64,000 nt of DNA, taken from assembly GCA_008032955.1 (NCBI GenBank), contig CP032046.1:1-64000 (forward strand). Direction: 5' to 3'. The position numbers and the translations under genes are program-made. The stretch's first letter is position 1. Each line of letters begins with the position of its first letter. The DNA comes from Helicobacter pylori (GTDB taxonomy: Bacteria; Campylobacterota; Campylobacteria; Campylobacterales; Helicobacteraceae). Positions 1 through 12,569 of this stretch are shown here, in pieces. Under the pieces are notes generated by a model. That model was not told where the DNA came from, did no database searches, and saw only the letters and a list, made by a program, of their open reading frames with translations.

Positions 1-38
1 TTTATCTTTGTTGAATTTACTACAAATAGGAGTATTGC

Positions 39-1506
39 ATGCAAAGAAAATGTGCCTTTGAGTTATGATTATTCCATTAGCAAATTGTTTCTTTATGCGA
101 TGGTTGGCTTTGGGATAATAGGCATGTTAATAGGGATTGTGTTAGCCTTTGAATTGTCTTTCCCTAACTTGAATTACATTGCAGGGGAGTATGGCGTTTT
201 TGGCCGCTTGCGCCCTTTACACACGAATGCGGTGATCTATGGTTTCACCCCTTGGGGGGATTTGGGCGAGTTGGTATTATATCGGTCAAAGGGTGCTTAA
301 AATCACTTATCACCAACACCCCTTTTTTGAAAATTGGTAGGGTTATTGCATTTTTGGCTCTGGATTCTTCTTTTAATTCTAGGGGTTATTAGCTTGTTTG
401 CTGGTCTTACTCAATCTAAAGAATACGCTGAATTGATGTGGCCTTTAGATATTATTGTGGTTGTGGCATGGGTGCTATGGGGGTTAATATGTTTGGGAGC
501 ATGAGCGTTAGGAGAGAAAATACCATTTATGTGTCTTTATGGTATTACATCGCTACTTATGTGGGTATAGCGGTGATGTATCTCTTCAATAACCTTTCTG
601 TCCCCACCTATTTTGTCGCTGATATGGGGAGTGTTTGGCATTCTATTTCTATGTATTCAGGCAGTAATGATGCGCTCATTCAATGGTGGTGGGGGCATAA
701 TGCGGTCGCTTTTGTCTTTACGAGTGGGGTGATTGGCACGATTTATTATTTCTTGCCTAAAGAGAGCGGCCAGCCTATCTTTTCTTACAAACTCACTTTG
801 TTTCTTTTTGGAGCTTGATGTTTGTTTATATTTGGGCAGGCGGGCACCATTTGATTTATTCCACCGTGCCTGATTGGGTGCAAACCCTTTCTAGCGTGTT
901 TTCAGTGGTGTTGATCTTGCCTTCGTGGGGGACAGCCATTAACATGCTTTTAACGATGCGAGGCCAGTGGCACCAGCTCAAAGAAAGCCCTTTGATTAAT
1001 TCTTAGTTTTGGCTTCAACTTTCTACATGCTTTCCACGCTAGAAGGATCCATTCAAGCCATTAAGAGCGTGAACGCCTTAGCGCATTTTACCGATTGGAT
1101 TATAGGGCATGTGCATGACGGCGTGCTTGGGTGGGTAGGCTTCACTTTGATTGCGAGCATGTATCACATGACGCCTAGGCTTTTTAGAAGAGAGATTTAT
1201 TCAGGCAGGCTTGTGGATTTCCAATTTTGGATCATGACTTTAGGGATTGTGCTTTACTTTTCGTCCATGTGGATTGCAGGGATCACGCAAGGGATGATGT
1301 GGAGGGATGTGGATCAGTATGGGAATCTCACTTACCAGTTCATTGATACGGTTAAGGTGCTAATCCCTTATTACAATATTAGAGGCGTTGGGGGTCTTAT
1401 GTATTTTACCGGATTTATTATCTTTGCCTACAATATTTTTATGACAATCACAGCAGGCAAAAAATTAGAGCGTGAGCCCAATTACGCCACGCCTATGTCT
1501 AGATAG
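39..1506 (+). pseudogene. ccoN: cbb3 cytochrome c oxidase subunit I, frameshifted as sequenced (HP0144)
   Basis: Catalytic haem-copper subunit of the cbb3 oxidase, a multi-pass inner-membrane protein. The coding sequence is recognisable from ATG 39, with AGGAG at 28-32, to the stop at 1506, but it changes frame seven times. Each break can be repaired by one base in a homopolymer: A 43-45, C 248-251, T 323-328 and G 336-337 look one base too long; G 479-483, T 801-803 and A 998-999 look one too short. Repaired, it reads as a normal-length CcoN with conserved pieces such as LHTNAVIYGF, WWWGHNAVAF and DWIIGHVHDGVLGW, including metal- and haem-ligand histidines. It heads the ccoNOQP operon. Because H. 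pylori has no other terminal oxidase, true inactivation is unlikely and sequence error is the better reading. Confidence 0.9.
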
Positions 1507-1518
1507 GGGAGGTTGGAA

Positions 1519-2216
1519 ATGTTTAGTTTTTTGGAAAAAAACCCGTTCTTTTTCACTCTTGCGTTTATTTTGTGTTTGCGATCGCAGGCTTGGTGGAGAT
1601 TTTGCCTAACTTCTTTAAATCCGCTCGCCCCATTGAAGGCTTACGGCCTTATACGGTTTTAGAAACAGCGGGGAGACAAATTTATATCCAAGAAGGTTGC
1701 TATCATTGCCATTCCCAACTCATCCGCCCTTTCCAAGCTGAGGTGGATCGATACGGCGCGTATAGTTTGAGCGGGGAATATGCGTATGACAGGCCATTTT
1801 TATGGGGATCTAAAAGGATTGGCCCTGATTTGCACAGGGTGGGGGATTATCGCACAACCGATTGGCATGAAAAACACATGTTTGATCCCAAAAGCGTTGT
1901 GCCGCACAGCATCATGCCCGCCTATAAGCATTTATTCATAAAAAAGAGCGACTTTGACACCGCTTATGCAGAAGCTTTGACGCAAAAAAAGGTTTTTGGC
2001 GTGCCTTATGACACCGAAAACGGCGTGAAATTAGGGAGCGTGGAAGAAGCGAAAAAAGCCTATTTAGAAGAAGCTAAAAAAATCACAGCCGATATGAAAG
2101 ACAAGAGGGTGCTAGAAGCGATTGAGAGAGGTGAAGTGTTAGAAATTGTGGCTTTGATCGCTTATTTGAATAGCTTGGGTAATTCCAGGATCAACGCTAA
2201 TCAAAACGCTAAATAA
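1519..2216 (+). pseudogene. ccoO: cbb3 oxidase monohaem cytochrome c subunit II, one frameshift (HP0145)
   Basis: Membrane-anchored monohaem cytochrome c that passes electrons to CcoN. The start is ATG 1519 (MFSFLEKNPFF..., N-terminal membrane anchor). The frame breaks in T 1568-1571, where a fifth T would join the anchor to the long downstream frame. The haem motif CYHCH follows shortly after the anchor, and a distal methionine (SIMPAYKHL) is the likely axial ligand. Repaired, the protein is about 232 residues, a normal CcoO length. It lies 12 bases downstream of ccoN and 7 to 10 bases upstream of ccoQ in one transcription unit. The break is probably a sequencing error, as in its neighbours. 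Confidence 0.9.
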
Positions 2217-2226
2217 GGGGTGAATG

Positions 2227-2444
2227 ATGGATTTAGAAAGTTTGAGAGGTTTTGCGTATGCGTTTTTTACCATTCTTTTTACGCTCTTTTGTATGCCTAT
2301 ATTTTTAGCATGTATAGAAAGCAAAAAAAGGGTGTCGTGGATTATGAGCGATACGGGTATTTAGCGTTAAATGATGCTTTAGAAGATGAGTTGATTGAAC
2401 CACGCCATAAAAAAGTTCATGATAAGGGCATAAAGGAAAGTTGA
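2227..2444 (+). pseudogene. ccoQ: cbb3 oxidase small subunit CcoQ, one frameshift (HP0146)
   Basis: Short membrane subunit thought to stabilise the cbb3 complex. ATG 2227 (or the adjacent ATG 2224) gives MDLESLRGFAYAFF..., one membrane helix. The frame breaks in T 2287-2290; adding one T leads into the cytoplasmic tail YRKQKKGVVDYERYGYLALN and the stop at 2444. Repaired length is 72 residues. It sits between ccoO and ccoP, one base before the ccoP start codon, which suggests translational coupling. The defect is the same kind of one-base homopolymer change as in ccoN and ccoO. Confidence 0.85.
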
Positions 2445-2445
2445 A

Positions 2446-3324
2446 ATGGATTTTTTAAACGACCATATAAATGTTTTTGGCTTGATTGCAGCGCTTGTGA
2501 TTTTAGTTTTAACCATCTATGAATCCAGTTCGCTCATTAAAGAAATGCGCGACAGCAAATCTCAGGGTGAGCTTGTAGAAAATGGGCATTTGATTGATGG
2601 GATAGGGGAGTTTGCCAATAATGTGCCAGTAGGCTGGATCGCAAGCTTTATGTGCACGATTGTGTGGGCTTTTTGGTATTTTTTCTTTGGGTATCCGCTG
2701 AACAGCTTTTCTCAAATCGGGCAATACAATGAAGAGGTTAAAGTGCACAACCAAAAATTTGAAGCCAAATGGAAGCATTTGGGTCAAAAGGAATTGGTGG
2801 ATATGGGGCAAGGCATCTTTTTAGTCCATTGTTCGCAATGCCATGGCATCACCGCTGAAGGCTTGCATGGGAGCGCTCAAAATCTGGTGCATTGGGGTAA
2901 AGAAGAGGGCATTATGGACACCATTAAGCATGGCTCTAAAGGCATGGATTATCTCGCTGGGGAAATGCCCGCTATGGAATTGGACGAAAAAGACGCTAAA
3001 GCGATTGCGAGCTATGTGATGGCAGAAATTTCTAGCGTTAAAAAAACCAAAAACCCTCAACTCATTGATAAAGGCAAGGAATTGTTTGAAAGCATGGGCT
3101 GCACAGGTTGTCATGGCAATGATGGTAAGGGCTTGCAAGAAAATCAAGTGTTTGCGGCCGATTTGACCACTTACGGCACAGAGAATTTTTTAAGAAATAT
3201 CTTAACGCATGGCAAAAAGGGCAATATAGGGCATATGCCATCATTCAAGTATAAAAACTTTAGCGATTTGCAAGTTAAAGCGTTGGCCGAATTTATCCAA
3301 TCGCTAAAACCCTTAGAAGATTAA
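2446..3324 (+). CDS. ccoP: cbb3 oxidase dihaem cytochrome c subunit III (HP0147)
   Basis: Dihaem cytochrome c of the cbb3 oxidase, exposed to the periplasm, which takes electrons from soluble cytochrome c. The 292-residue protein has an N-terminal anchor (about residues 9-27), a second hydrophobic stretch near 60-80 (GWIASFMCTIVWAFWYFFFG), then two cytochrome c domains with CSQCHG and CTGCHG. Methionines in GEMPAME and GHMPSF are likely distal ligands. This is the first intact gene of the operon; ccoN, ccoO and ccoQ upstream each carry apparent homopolymer frameshifts. Confidence 0.97.
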   Translation: MDFLNDHINVFGLIAALVILVLTIYESSSLIKEMRDSKSQGELVENGHLIDGIGEFANNVPVGWIASFMCTIVWAFWYFFFGYPLNSFSQIGQYNEEVKVHNQKFEAKWKHLGQKELVDMGQGIFLVHCSQCHGITAEGLHGSAQNLVHWGKEEGIMDTIKHGSKGMDYLAGEMPAMELDEKDAKAIASYVMAEISSVKKTKNPQLIDKGKELFESMGCTGCHGNDGKGLQENQVFAADLTTYGTENFLRNILTHGKKGNIGHMPSFKYKNFSDLQVKALAEFIQSLKPLED

Positions 3325-3334
3325 AGGAAAAGAG

Positions 3335-3541
3335 ATGAAATTTTTAAACGGATTAGCAGGGAATTTACTGATTGTGGTTATTTTATTGTGTGTGGTCGTT
3401 TTTTTTACGCTCAAAGCGATCCATATCCAAAAAGAGCAAGCCACCAATTATTACCGCTATAAGGATATTAACGCTTTAGAGACAAAAAACACCCAAAACC
3501 GGGCTAATTATGAATTGATCAATCAAGGGAGTAAAAAATGA
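3335..3541 (+). CDS. small membrane protein, DUF4006-like (HP0148)
   Basis: A 68-residue protein with one N-terminal membrane helix (LLIVVILLCVVVFFTLKAI) and a short polar tail. It lies 10 bases after ccoP and its stop overlaps the next small gene by an ATGA, so it is co-transcribed with the oxidase. It looks like the short DUF4006-type protein found behind ccoP in epsilonproteobacteria. A role in oxidase assembly is only an inference from position. Confidence 0.75.
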   Translation: MKFLNGLAGNLLIVVILLCVVVFFTLKAIHIQKEQATNYYRYKDINALETKNTQNRANYELINQGSKK

Positions 3542-3645
3542 AATTCACCACTTTAGAAAAAATCTTAGCCTTAATGGTAGTAGCGACCATTTTAATGACG
3601 ATTGTTATTTCTTTTGTGCCTAACTTGTTTTTGTTTAGCACATGA
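3538..3645 (+). CDS. 35-residue single-helix membrane protein in the cco operon
   Basis: ATG 3538 opens a 35-codon frame, MKFTTLEKILALMVVATILM and on to FLFST, ending at TGA 3643-3645. It is almost entirely one membrane helix. Both ends are ATGA overlaps, the start with the stop of the preceding gene and the stop with the start of the next (3642). Such double coupling is strong support for a small gene that is really translated. Its function is unknown; an oxidase assembly or accessory subunit is plausible from context. Confidence 0.7.
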   Translation: MKFTTLEKILALMVVATILMTIVISFVPNLFLFST

Positions 3646-4226
3646 GGATCTTATGGCTTGTAATAGCCTTTGTTTGTTGTTTGGGGGCTAGTGATTATGT
3701 TTTGAATAATTCTAAAGGGCGTTTGGTAAAAAAAAGCGTTGCGTTTGTGGAGGGTGTTTCTAAAGAGCTTTATCTTAAAACAGGCGTACGTTTTGCGATT
3801 GACATGACGGATTTTGAAAAAAATCCTATCGCTTTGGCGGATAAAAATGAACGCCAAAATTATCAAGAGGGCTTTTTAAAACAGCTCAAACCCCCTTTTG
3901 TGGTATTCTTTTTCTACCATGACGCTCAAAAAATAGAATTAGTGGCTAACCCTAAAGATTTGTTGGATACTGATAAAATCTTTTTTGAAAAAATCGCTCC
4001 CTTACTCCCTACAAACGCTAAAGAATACACGCCTCAAAGGATTTCAGCCATGCTCATTAACGGCTATTCGGTCGCAGTAGATGCTTTAGCGCAAAAATAT
4101 CGTGTGAATATCGCGCAGAATTTTAACGCTCCTAAGGGAGTAACTTTTGTAAAGGTGGTTGTTTATATTTTATTATTGACGCTTTTAGGTGCGTTTTTGG
4201 GGCTTTATTTTTTTAAAAAATCTTAA
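3642..4226 (+). CDS. membrane-anchored protein of unknown function (HP0149)
   Basis: A 194-residue protein with a cleavable-looking signal (MRILWLVIAFVCCLGAS), a soluble region of about 145 residues, and a C-terminal membrane helix (VVVYILLLTLLGAFLGLYFF) with a KKS end. The layout suggests a periplasmic domain held to the inner membrane by its C-terminus. The soluble part loosely resembles TPM-type domains, but I see no catalytic motif. It is coupled to the 35-residue gene upstream by an ATGA overlap and followed 11 bases later by a FixH-like gene, so it belongs to the cbb3 operon. Confidence 0.8.
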   Translation: MRILWLVIAFVCCLGASDYVLNNSKGRLVKKSVAFVEGVSKELYLKTGVRFAIDMTDFEKNPIALADKNERQNYQEGFLKQLKPPFVVFFFYHDAQKIELVANPKDLLDTDKIFFEKIAPLLPTNAKEYTPQRISAMLINGYSVAVDALAQKYRVNIAQNFNAPKGVTFVKVVVYILLLTLLGAFLGLYFFKKS

Positions 4227-4237
4227 GAGAGAAATCA

Positions 4238-4828
4238 ATGAAAGAAAAAAACTTTTGGCCTTTAGGGATCATGAGCGTGCTCATTCTTGGGCTTGGGATC
4301 GTGGTGTTTTTGGTGGTGTTTGCCCTAAAAAATTCGCCTAAAAACGATTTAGTGTATTTCAAAGGGCATAACGAAGTGGATTTAAACTTTAACGCTATGC
4401 TTAAAACTTATGAAAATTTTAAGTCTAATTATCGTTTTTTAGTGGGTTTAAAACCCCTTACTAAAAGCCCTAAAACCCCCATTTTGCCCTATTTTTCTAA
4501 AGGCACGCATGGGGATAAAAAACTCCAAGAAACCCTTTTAAACAACGCTTTGATTTTGGAAAAATCCAACACGCTTTATGTGCAATTGCAACCGCTCAAA
4601 CCCGCTTTAGATCCGCCAAATATTCAAGTGTATTTAGCGTTTTATCCCAGCCCATCACAGCCCAGATTATTGGGGACGCTTGATTGTAGAAGCGCATGCG
4701 AGCCTTTAAAATTTGATTTGTTAGAGAGCGATAAAATGGGGCGTTATAAGATCCTTTTTAAATTTGTTTTTAAAAATAAAGAAGAATTGATTTTGGAGCA
4801 ACTGGCTTTTTTCAAGCAGCGCGTTTAA
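4238..4828 (+). CDS. FixH-like single-span membrane protein (HP0150)
   Basis: A 196-residue protein with an N-terminal helix (about residues 10-31, PLGIMSVLILGLGIVVFLVV) and a periplasmic domain. The WP near the start and the position behind ccoP are typical of FixH-type proteins of cbb3 oxidase maturation. The soluble region has a cysteine pair (CRSAC) that could form a disulphide. The assignment to FixH rests on topology and context and is moderate. Confidence 0.65.
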   Translation: MKEKNFWPLGIMSVLILGLGIVVFLVVFALKNSPKNDLVYFKGHNEVDLNFNAMLKTYENFKSNYRFLVGLKPLTKSPKTPILPYFSKGTHGDKKLQETLLNNALILEKSNTLYVQLQPLKPALDPPNIQVYLAFYPSPSQPRLLGTLDCRSACEPLKFDLLESDKMGRYKILFKFVFKNKEELILEQLAFFKQRV

Positions 4829-4893
4829 AAAATGCCTTTAGCGTTTTTATTGGCACTTGATGATAAAAAGCCTGAATTTTCTATCCAAACGGG

Positions 4894-4899
4894 TATAAT
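4894..4899 (+). promoter_or_regulatory. -10 box TATAAT immediately before an ATG (possible leaderless start)
   Basis: TATAAT ends only six bases before the ATG at 4906. Transcription normally begins 6 to 7 bases after the -10 box, so the mRNA would start at or next to the A of the start codon. No ribosome binding site fits between. Confidence 0.6.
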
Positions 4900-4905
4900 A
4901 AGGCT

Positions 4906-5610
4906 ATGGGTTTTTTAAAAGTTTTTAAACATGATGCTTTGGGGCAATTAGGGAATGTTGTTGTGGGGAATTTTTTAATAACGCTCACTATTTTAGCGGT
5001 TTGTTTTTCCTCTCAAGGTGCTGAAGAAACGACCATGCTCACCCTAAGCTACACGCTCTTTTTTGTCTTGGGGGCGTTTTTACTGATTGCAATCAGTGTG
5101 GGAGCGATCAAAAATCTCAATGCGCTTTTTTCTAAAAGGGGGGTTTTAAGCTTTTCTTTACCCGTTAGTTTAGAGTCTTTATTGCTCCCTAAAATCTTGC
5201 TCCCTATGGTGTTTTTTATCTTCAGTTTGTTCTGGTTTGTGGCGAGCGTGCGTTTGGGCTATTATCTTTTTAACGCGCAATCCAGCGTGCTGTTTATCTT
5301 GCACACCGCTTTAAAAACCTTTGTGTTAAAACCCACTAAAACCCTAGGTATCGCGCTGTTTTTAGGGCTTGTTTTAATGAAATTTTTATTTGTTTTGAGC
5401 GTTTTAAACGCTGCTAGGATCAAAAAAGCGCGTTTTTTACTAGGGGGGCTGTTGTTCATTCTTGTGGGGGTTGTTTTGGAATTAGCGTTTAATTCGTTAC
5501 TGCCCTTAATGAGTTCTAGTTTAAGCATCAATGAGGGGTTTTATTATTTCTTGCAACAACAAGAATTACAAGAAAAACAATACTACCTTTTATGGGGGTG
5601 GATTTTTTAA
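4906..5610 (+). CDS. polytopic inner-membrane protein, ABC-2-permease-like topology (HP0151)
   Basis: A 234-residue, very hydrophobic protein with about six predicted membrane helices (for example near residues 22-37, 45-65, 95-115 and 145-165). No active-site motif is visible. The topology and length recall the membrane subunits of small ABC-2 transporters, but no ATPase gene is adjacent. The TATAAT at 4894-4899 lies so close to ATG 4906 that the mRNA may be leaderless. It is 78 bases after the FixH-like gene and convergent with mqnD. Function unknown. Confidence 0.8.
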   Translation: MGFLKVFKHDALGQLGNVVVGNFLITLTILAVCFSSQGAEETTMLTLSYTLFFVLGAFLLIAISVGAIKNLNALFSKRGVLSFSLPVSLESLLLPKILLPMVFFIFSLFWFVASVRLGYYLFNAQSSVLFILHTALKTFVLKPTKTLGIALFLGLVLMKFLFVLSVLNAARIKKARFLLGGLLFILVGVVLELAFNSLLPLMSSSLSINEGFYYFLQQQELQEKQYYLLWGWIF

Positions 5611-5668
5611 AAATCCTTTTATTGTATGCGATGAGTCGTTACTTGCTTGCACATAAATTAGAATTGGA

Positions 5669-6532
5669 TTAAGAAAAGCGGTATTGCAAATACTCATCAG
5701 TGAGTAAGCAATCTTTAGCCTTTAACAAACTGGCATAAAACCCATGCTGATAGCCTAATTCAAAAAGCTTGTCTATGGCGAGAATCTGAATCTTGCTTAA
5801 GCGCGTTGAAGTTTCATTCGCATACAAGCTTAAATAAGTTTGCAAGCACTCTTTATTGACACGAATGAGCGAGCGCTCTAAGAGCATGTTAGAGAGCAGA
5901 TTTTGGTGTTTTAGCGCGACTTCAACCGCTTTAATCAAAGCCTTTTTAATCAAAATCGCGCGATACAAGGGGATAGAGCGCCTAATCGCCATGCCCCCTA
6001 AAGGCAAGGGTAAATCCACTTTAATGAGTTCTTTCCAAACATCCCACAATTCTTTTTCCACTTCTAATTCACTATGGAAATCCAAGATATTTTCATGGAT
6101 TAATACGCCCGCATGCACTTTTCCTTCCAAAACCGCTTTTTCAATGTCTAAAAAATTCATGTAAGCGATGCGCGCATGTTTGTAATAGATCTTAAACAAG
6201 AGGGCGTTGGTGGTATGCTCCCCACTTAATGCGACTTTAAAATCTTTTTTCAATTTCACGCCCTTTTTTTTCACTAATTTAGGCCCATAGCCATTCCCAA
6301 AGCTCGTTGCCGTGGGGAGTAAGGCGTAATCGTTCGCAATTTTAGGGTATAGCCCAAAGCTTATCGCACTCACATCATAAGTGTTTTTTAGGGCTTCTTG
6401 GTTTAGGGTTTCAATATCAAGGGCAATGTTTTTGAATGTTTTATTCTTAATGGGGCAATCTATCCAGCCAAACTTAATCGCATAATACATGAAAATATCA
6501 TCAGCATCAGGGCTATGAGCGACACTAATCAA
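5669..6532 (-). CDS. mqnD: 1,4-dihydroxy-6-naphthoate synthase, futalosine menaquinone pathway (HP0152)
   Basis: Enzyme of the futalosine route to menaquinone, the respiratory quinone of this species, converting cyclic dehypoxanthine futalosine to 1,4-dihydroxy-6-naphthoate in the cytoplasm. The fold is of the periplasmic-binding-protein type. MqnD features include SPDADDIFMYY at the N-terminus, VSAISFG, SGEHTTNALL, the HE pair in GVLIHEN, and LPLPLGG. I chose TTG 6532 (ISVAHSPDADD...) because AAAAGGA lies about seven bases upstream and it gives 287 residues, a normal length; a longer frame would run into the recA start. It is divergent from recA. MqnA is a less likely alternative because the LPLPLGG region fits MqnD. 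Confidence 0.8.
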   Translation of the reverse strand: MISVAHSPDADDIFMYYAIKFGWIDCPIKNKTFKNIALDIETLNQEALKNTYDVSAISFGLYPKIANDYALLPTATSFGNGYGPKLVKKKGVKLKKDFKVALSGEHTTNALLFKIYYKHARIAYMNFLDIEKAVLEGKVHAGVLIHENILDFHSELEVEKELWDVWKELIKVDLPLPLGGMAIRRSIPLYRAILIKKALIKAVEVALKHQNLLSNMLLERSLIRVNKECLQTYLSLYANETSTRLSKIQILAIDKLFELGYQHGFYASLLKAKDCLLTDEYLQYRFS

Positions 6533-6630
6533 AGTAAAATCCTTTTGTGATAGGGTAAGTCCTTTTATTATAATAGATTTTAGGCTAGGATTTGATAGAA
6601 TAAACAAATCAAATTCAATAAGGTAATTTA

Positions 6631-9233
<2,603 letters not shown>

Positions 9234-9243
9234 ATTTAAGGAA

Positions 9244-10339
<1,096 letters not shown>

Positions 10340-10360
10340 ATTTTTTTTAAAGGCCTTGTG

Positions 10361-11317
10361 ATGTTAAGTAGAGACATTGTCCAATATTCCAAGATCCGCA
10401 CCGAGTTATACGCCTACCTCACTTATTTGTTTTCGCACAATATCCGCAACCATCTCCCTGAAATCACTTTGGATTATTTAAACAAACAGATTAGAAAAAT
10501 GCATGCTGAAATCAAAATGGCAAAAAGTTTTTTTGTGTTAGACGCTAAGGGCATGCTAATTCTTAAGCCAAGTCAGCTTAAAGAGGAAGGGCATAAGGAA
10601 GGGATATTAGAGCATGATTTAACAGAAGGGATTGAACTAGAATCGCATGCCAGTTTTAGCGATAAATATTATTTTTATCAAGCCGTGAGTGAAAAGCGTT
10701 GCATTTTAACCGATCCTTACCCTTCTAAAAAAGGAAACCATTTGGTAGTGAGCGCGTCTTACCCGGTGTATGATCAAAATAACGATCTAGCGTTTGTGGT
10801 GTGCTTGCAAATCCCTTTGAGGGTAGCGATTGAAATCAGCTCGCCTTCAAAGTATTTCAGAACCTTTAGCGAAGGGAGCATGGTCATGTATTTTATGATT
10901 TCTATCATGCTCACTTTAGTGTCGTTACTTTTATTTGTGAAATGCATCTCTAGCTTTTGGACAGCGATTGTCAATTTTAGCAGTTTTGACATTAAAGAAG
11001 TGTTCCACCCCATTGTGCTTTTAACCCTAGCCTTAGCCACCTTTGATCTGGTCAAGGCGATTTTTGAAGAGGAAGTTTTGGGTAAAAATAGCGGGGACAA
11101 CCACCATGCGATCCACCGCACGATGATCAGGTTTTTAGGATCTATCATTATCGCATTAGCCATTGAAGCGTTAATGCTCGTGTTTAAATTCAGCGTGAGC
11201 GAACCGGATAAAATCACTTATGCGGTGTATTTGGCTATCGGCGTGGCGGTGCTTTTGATCAGTTTAGCGATTTATGTTAAATTCGCCTATAGCGTGTTGC
11301 CCAAACGAGAACGCTAA
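10361..11317 (+). CDS. PDC/Cache-type sensory membrane protein without output domain (HP0158)
   Basis: A 318-residue membrane protein. An extracytoplasmic-like domain of about 150 residues (DAKGMLILKPS..., DPYPSKKGNHLVVSASYPVY) looks like a PDC/Cache sensor, followed by three or four membrane helices (VMYFMISIMLTLVSLLLFV, IVLLTLALATFDLVKAIF, FLGSIIIALAIEALMLVF, VAVLLISLAIYVKF). I see no kinase, HAMP or methyl-accepting domain, so it may signal through a partner. ATG 10361 is taken over GTG 10358. It converges with the HP0159-like glycosyltransferase and overlaps its 3' end by four bases. Confidence 0.75.
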   Translation: MLSRDIVQYSKIRTELYAYLTYLFSHNIRNHLPEITLDYLNKQIRKMHAEIKMAKSFFVLDAKGMLILKPSQLKEEGHKEGILEHDLTEGIELESHASFSDKYYFYQAVSEKRCILTDPYPSKKGNHLVVSASYPVYDQNNDLAFVVCLQIPLRVAIEISSPSKYFRTFSEGSMVMYFMISIMLTLVSLLLFVKCISSFWTAIVNFSSFDIKEVFHPIVLLTLALATFDLVKAIFEEEVLGKNSGDNHHAIHRTMIRFLGSIIIALAIEALMLVFKFSVSEPDKITYAVYLAIGVAVLLISLAIYVKFAYSVLPKRER

Positions 11318-12417
11318 GAGTTAAAAAATTTTTCTTTTAAGCGTTTGAAAATCCTATTCAATCTGAAAAAGACATATTCTAAAAGGGTTTTTGGATTGAG
11401 TAGGGGGGCAAGAAATTCAAAGGTTTTTTGTTTGTCTTTAAGGCTTAAACATTCTGTCATTTGTTTGAGGAATTTCACGGAATACTCAGCGTAAAAAGGG
11501 GTTTTTAAAAGAGTCTCATGCCATTCTTTGGAGTATGAAAAAGTGGGTAAAACCCAAGGTTTTCTTACAAAATAAAAATGCAGCATGACGATTTCTTGTT
11601 GGTCAGGGATGAAGCGTTTTTGATTGGCCATGAAAGGGTGGGCGTTATAAATATAGGGTAAGATTAAAACTTTTTGATAGCATGCGAGCGTTAAAAGATC
11701 CTGTTCAGGGCAAAACACGCACTGGCCTTTTTGATGGGCTAAATTGAGTAAGCGTTCTTCTAATTTATCAGCCCGCCATAGCTTTAAATTCACGATTAAA
11801 AACCCAACGTTATAGTGGTTTTCATAAATGATCTTCACGTCTTTTTCTTTAAGGTAATGCTCATGGAGAAAAAATTTTTGGCGAGGCTCTCTCTCCCTTT
11901 CTGTTTGAAAGCGTTTAAGGCTTTTAGGAGAAGAAAAATCTTTAGCCGCTCCAAAATAATAGCCATCTAGCGGGATAAAAAAACTCTCGCTCACATCGTT
12001 TAAAAACAAAGTGTCTGCATCAAACATGATGATTTTGTCGTATTGTGGGAATAAAGAAGCCAAAAACAAACGGCACATGACCATTTTAGAAAAGCGAGTC
12101 TTAGCGTAAATATTGAGTTGCAAAAAAGCTTCATGGATTTTATCAATCACAGAGGGTTCTACTGAAGTGGTGTAAAGATTAGGGGTTGAAATGTCTAAAA
12201 AATCCACGCTCGCAAAAGCGCTAAAGGGGGCTAGAGTTTCTTTTAATTTTTGTTGGTTTTCAAGGCTTAAGTTATCCACTAGGCAGTGGATTTTATAAAA
12301 AAGTTTTTTATCATGGTGTTCTGTTTTAGTGCAAGCTAGCATGGAATACAAGCTCACGCCAGCCGGAATAACATAATGATTGTCAAAGGCGATGACAATA
12401 GGAATAATGATACTCAT
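11314..12417 (-). CDS. LPS glycosyltransferase, GT8 family, RfaJ-like (HP0159)
   Basis: Cytoplasmic glycosyltransferase of family 8. The 367-residue protein has MSIIIPIVIAFDNHYVIPAG at the N-terminus, the metal-binding DxD as FDADTLF (about residues 133-139), NVGFLIVNLKLWR, and HFYFVRKPW near the C-terminus. Published work on HP0159 assigns it an alpha-1,6-glucosyltransferase role in LPS. It is a paralogue of the gene at 60135-61327, with the same opening and the same DADTLF/DVDTLF core, but lacks the slippery AG tract at that place and is intact. It is divergent from hcpD and its end touches the gene at 10361. Confidence 0.88.
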   Translation of the reverse strand: MSIIIPIVIAFDNHYVIPAGVSLYSMLACTKTEHHDKKLFYKIHCLVDNLSLENQQKLKETLAPFSAFASVDFLDISTPNLYTTSVEPSVIDKIHEAFLQLNIYAKTRFSKMVMCRLFLASLFPQYDKIIMFDADTLFLNDVSESFFIPLDGYYFGAAKDFSSPKSLKRFQTEREREPRQKFFLHEHYLKEKDVKIIYENHYNVGFLIVNLKLWRADKLEERLLNLAHQKGQCVFCPEQDLLTLACYQKVLILPYIYNAHPFMANQKRFIPDQQEIVMLHFYFVRKPWVLPTFSYSKEWHETLLKTPFYAEYSVKFLKQMTECLSLKDKQKTFEFLAPLLNPKTLLEYVFFRLNRIFKRLKEKFFNS

Positions 12418-12494
12418 TTTAAGTGGTTTTCCTAAAATAGGTTTTTAATTAAATTTAATCCAAAAGTTGAATTTATTTTTTGACAATATTATAC

Positions 12495-12500
12495 TATAAT
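12495..12500 (+). promoter_or_regulatory. -10 box for hcpD
   Basis: TATAAT lies within ATTATACTATAATAACC in the divergent region between the glycosyltransferase and hcpD. It would give a 5' leader of about 60 bases before ATG 12570. Confidence 0.55.
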
Positions 12501-12569
12501 AACCAATTAGATTGGGGTTTTACTGATTTTTCTTTGTGTGAGCTTTGGCTTAGTTTTGTAAGGAATGAG

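Noticed and set aside
11890-11900. Short CT/AG run inside the HP0159-like glycosyltransferase
   Set aside because: Only about four units and in an intact frame; too short to expect strong slippage.
12480-12569. Upstream extension of hcpD
   Set aside because: It covers the promoter and hides the signal peptide; ATG 12570 has the ribosome site.
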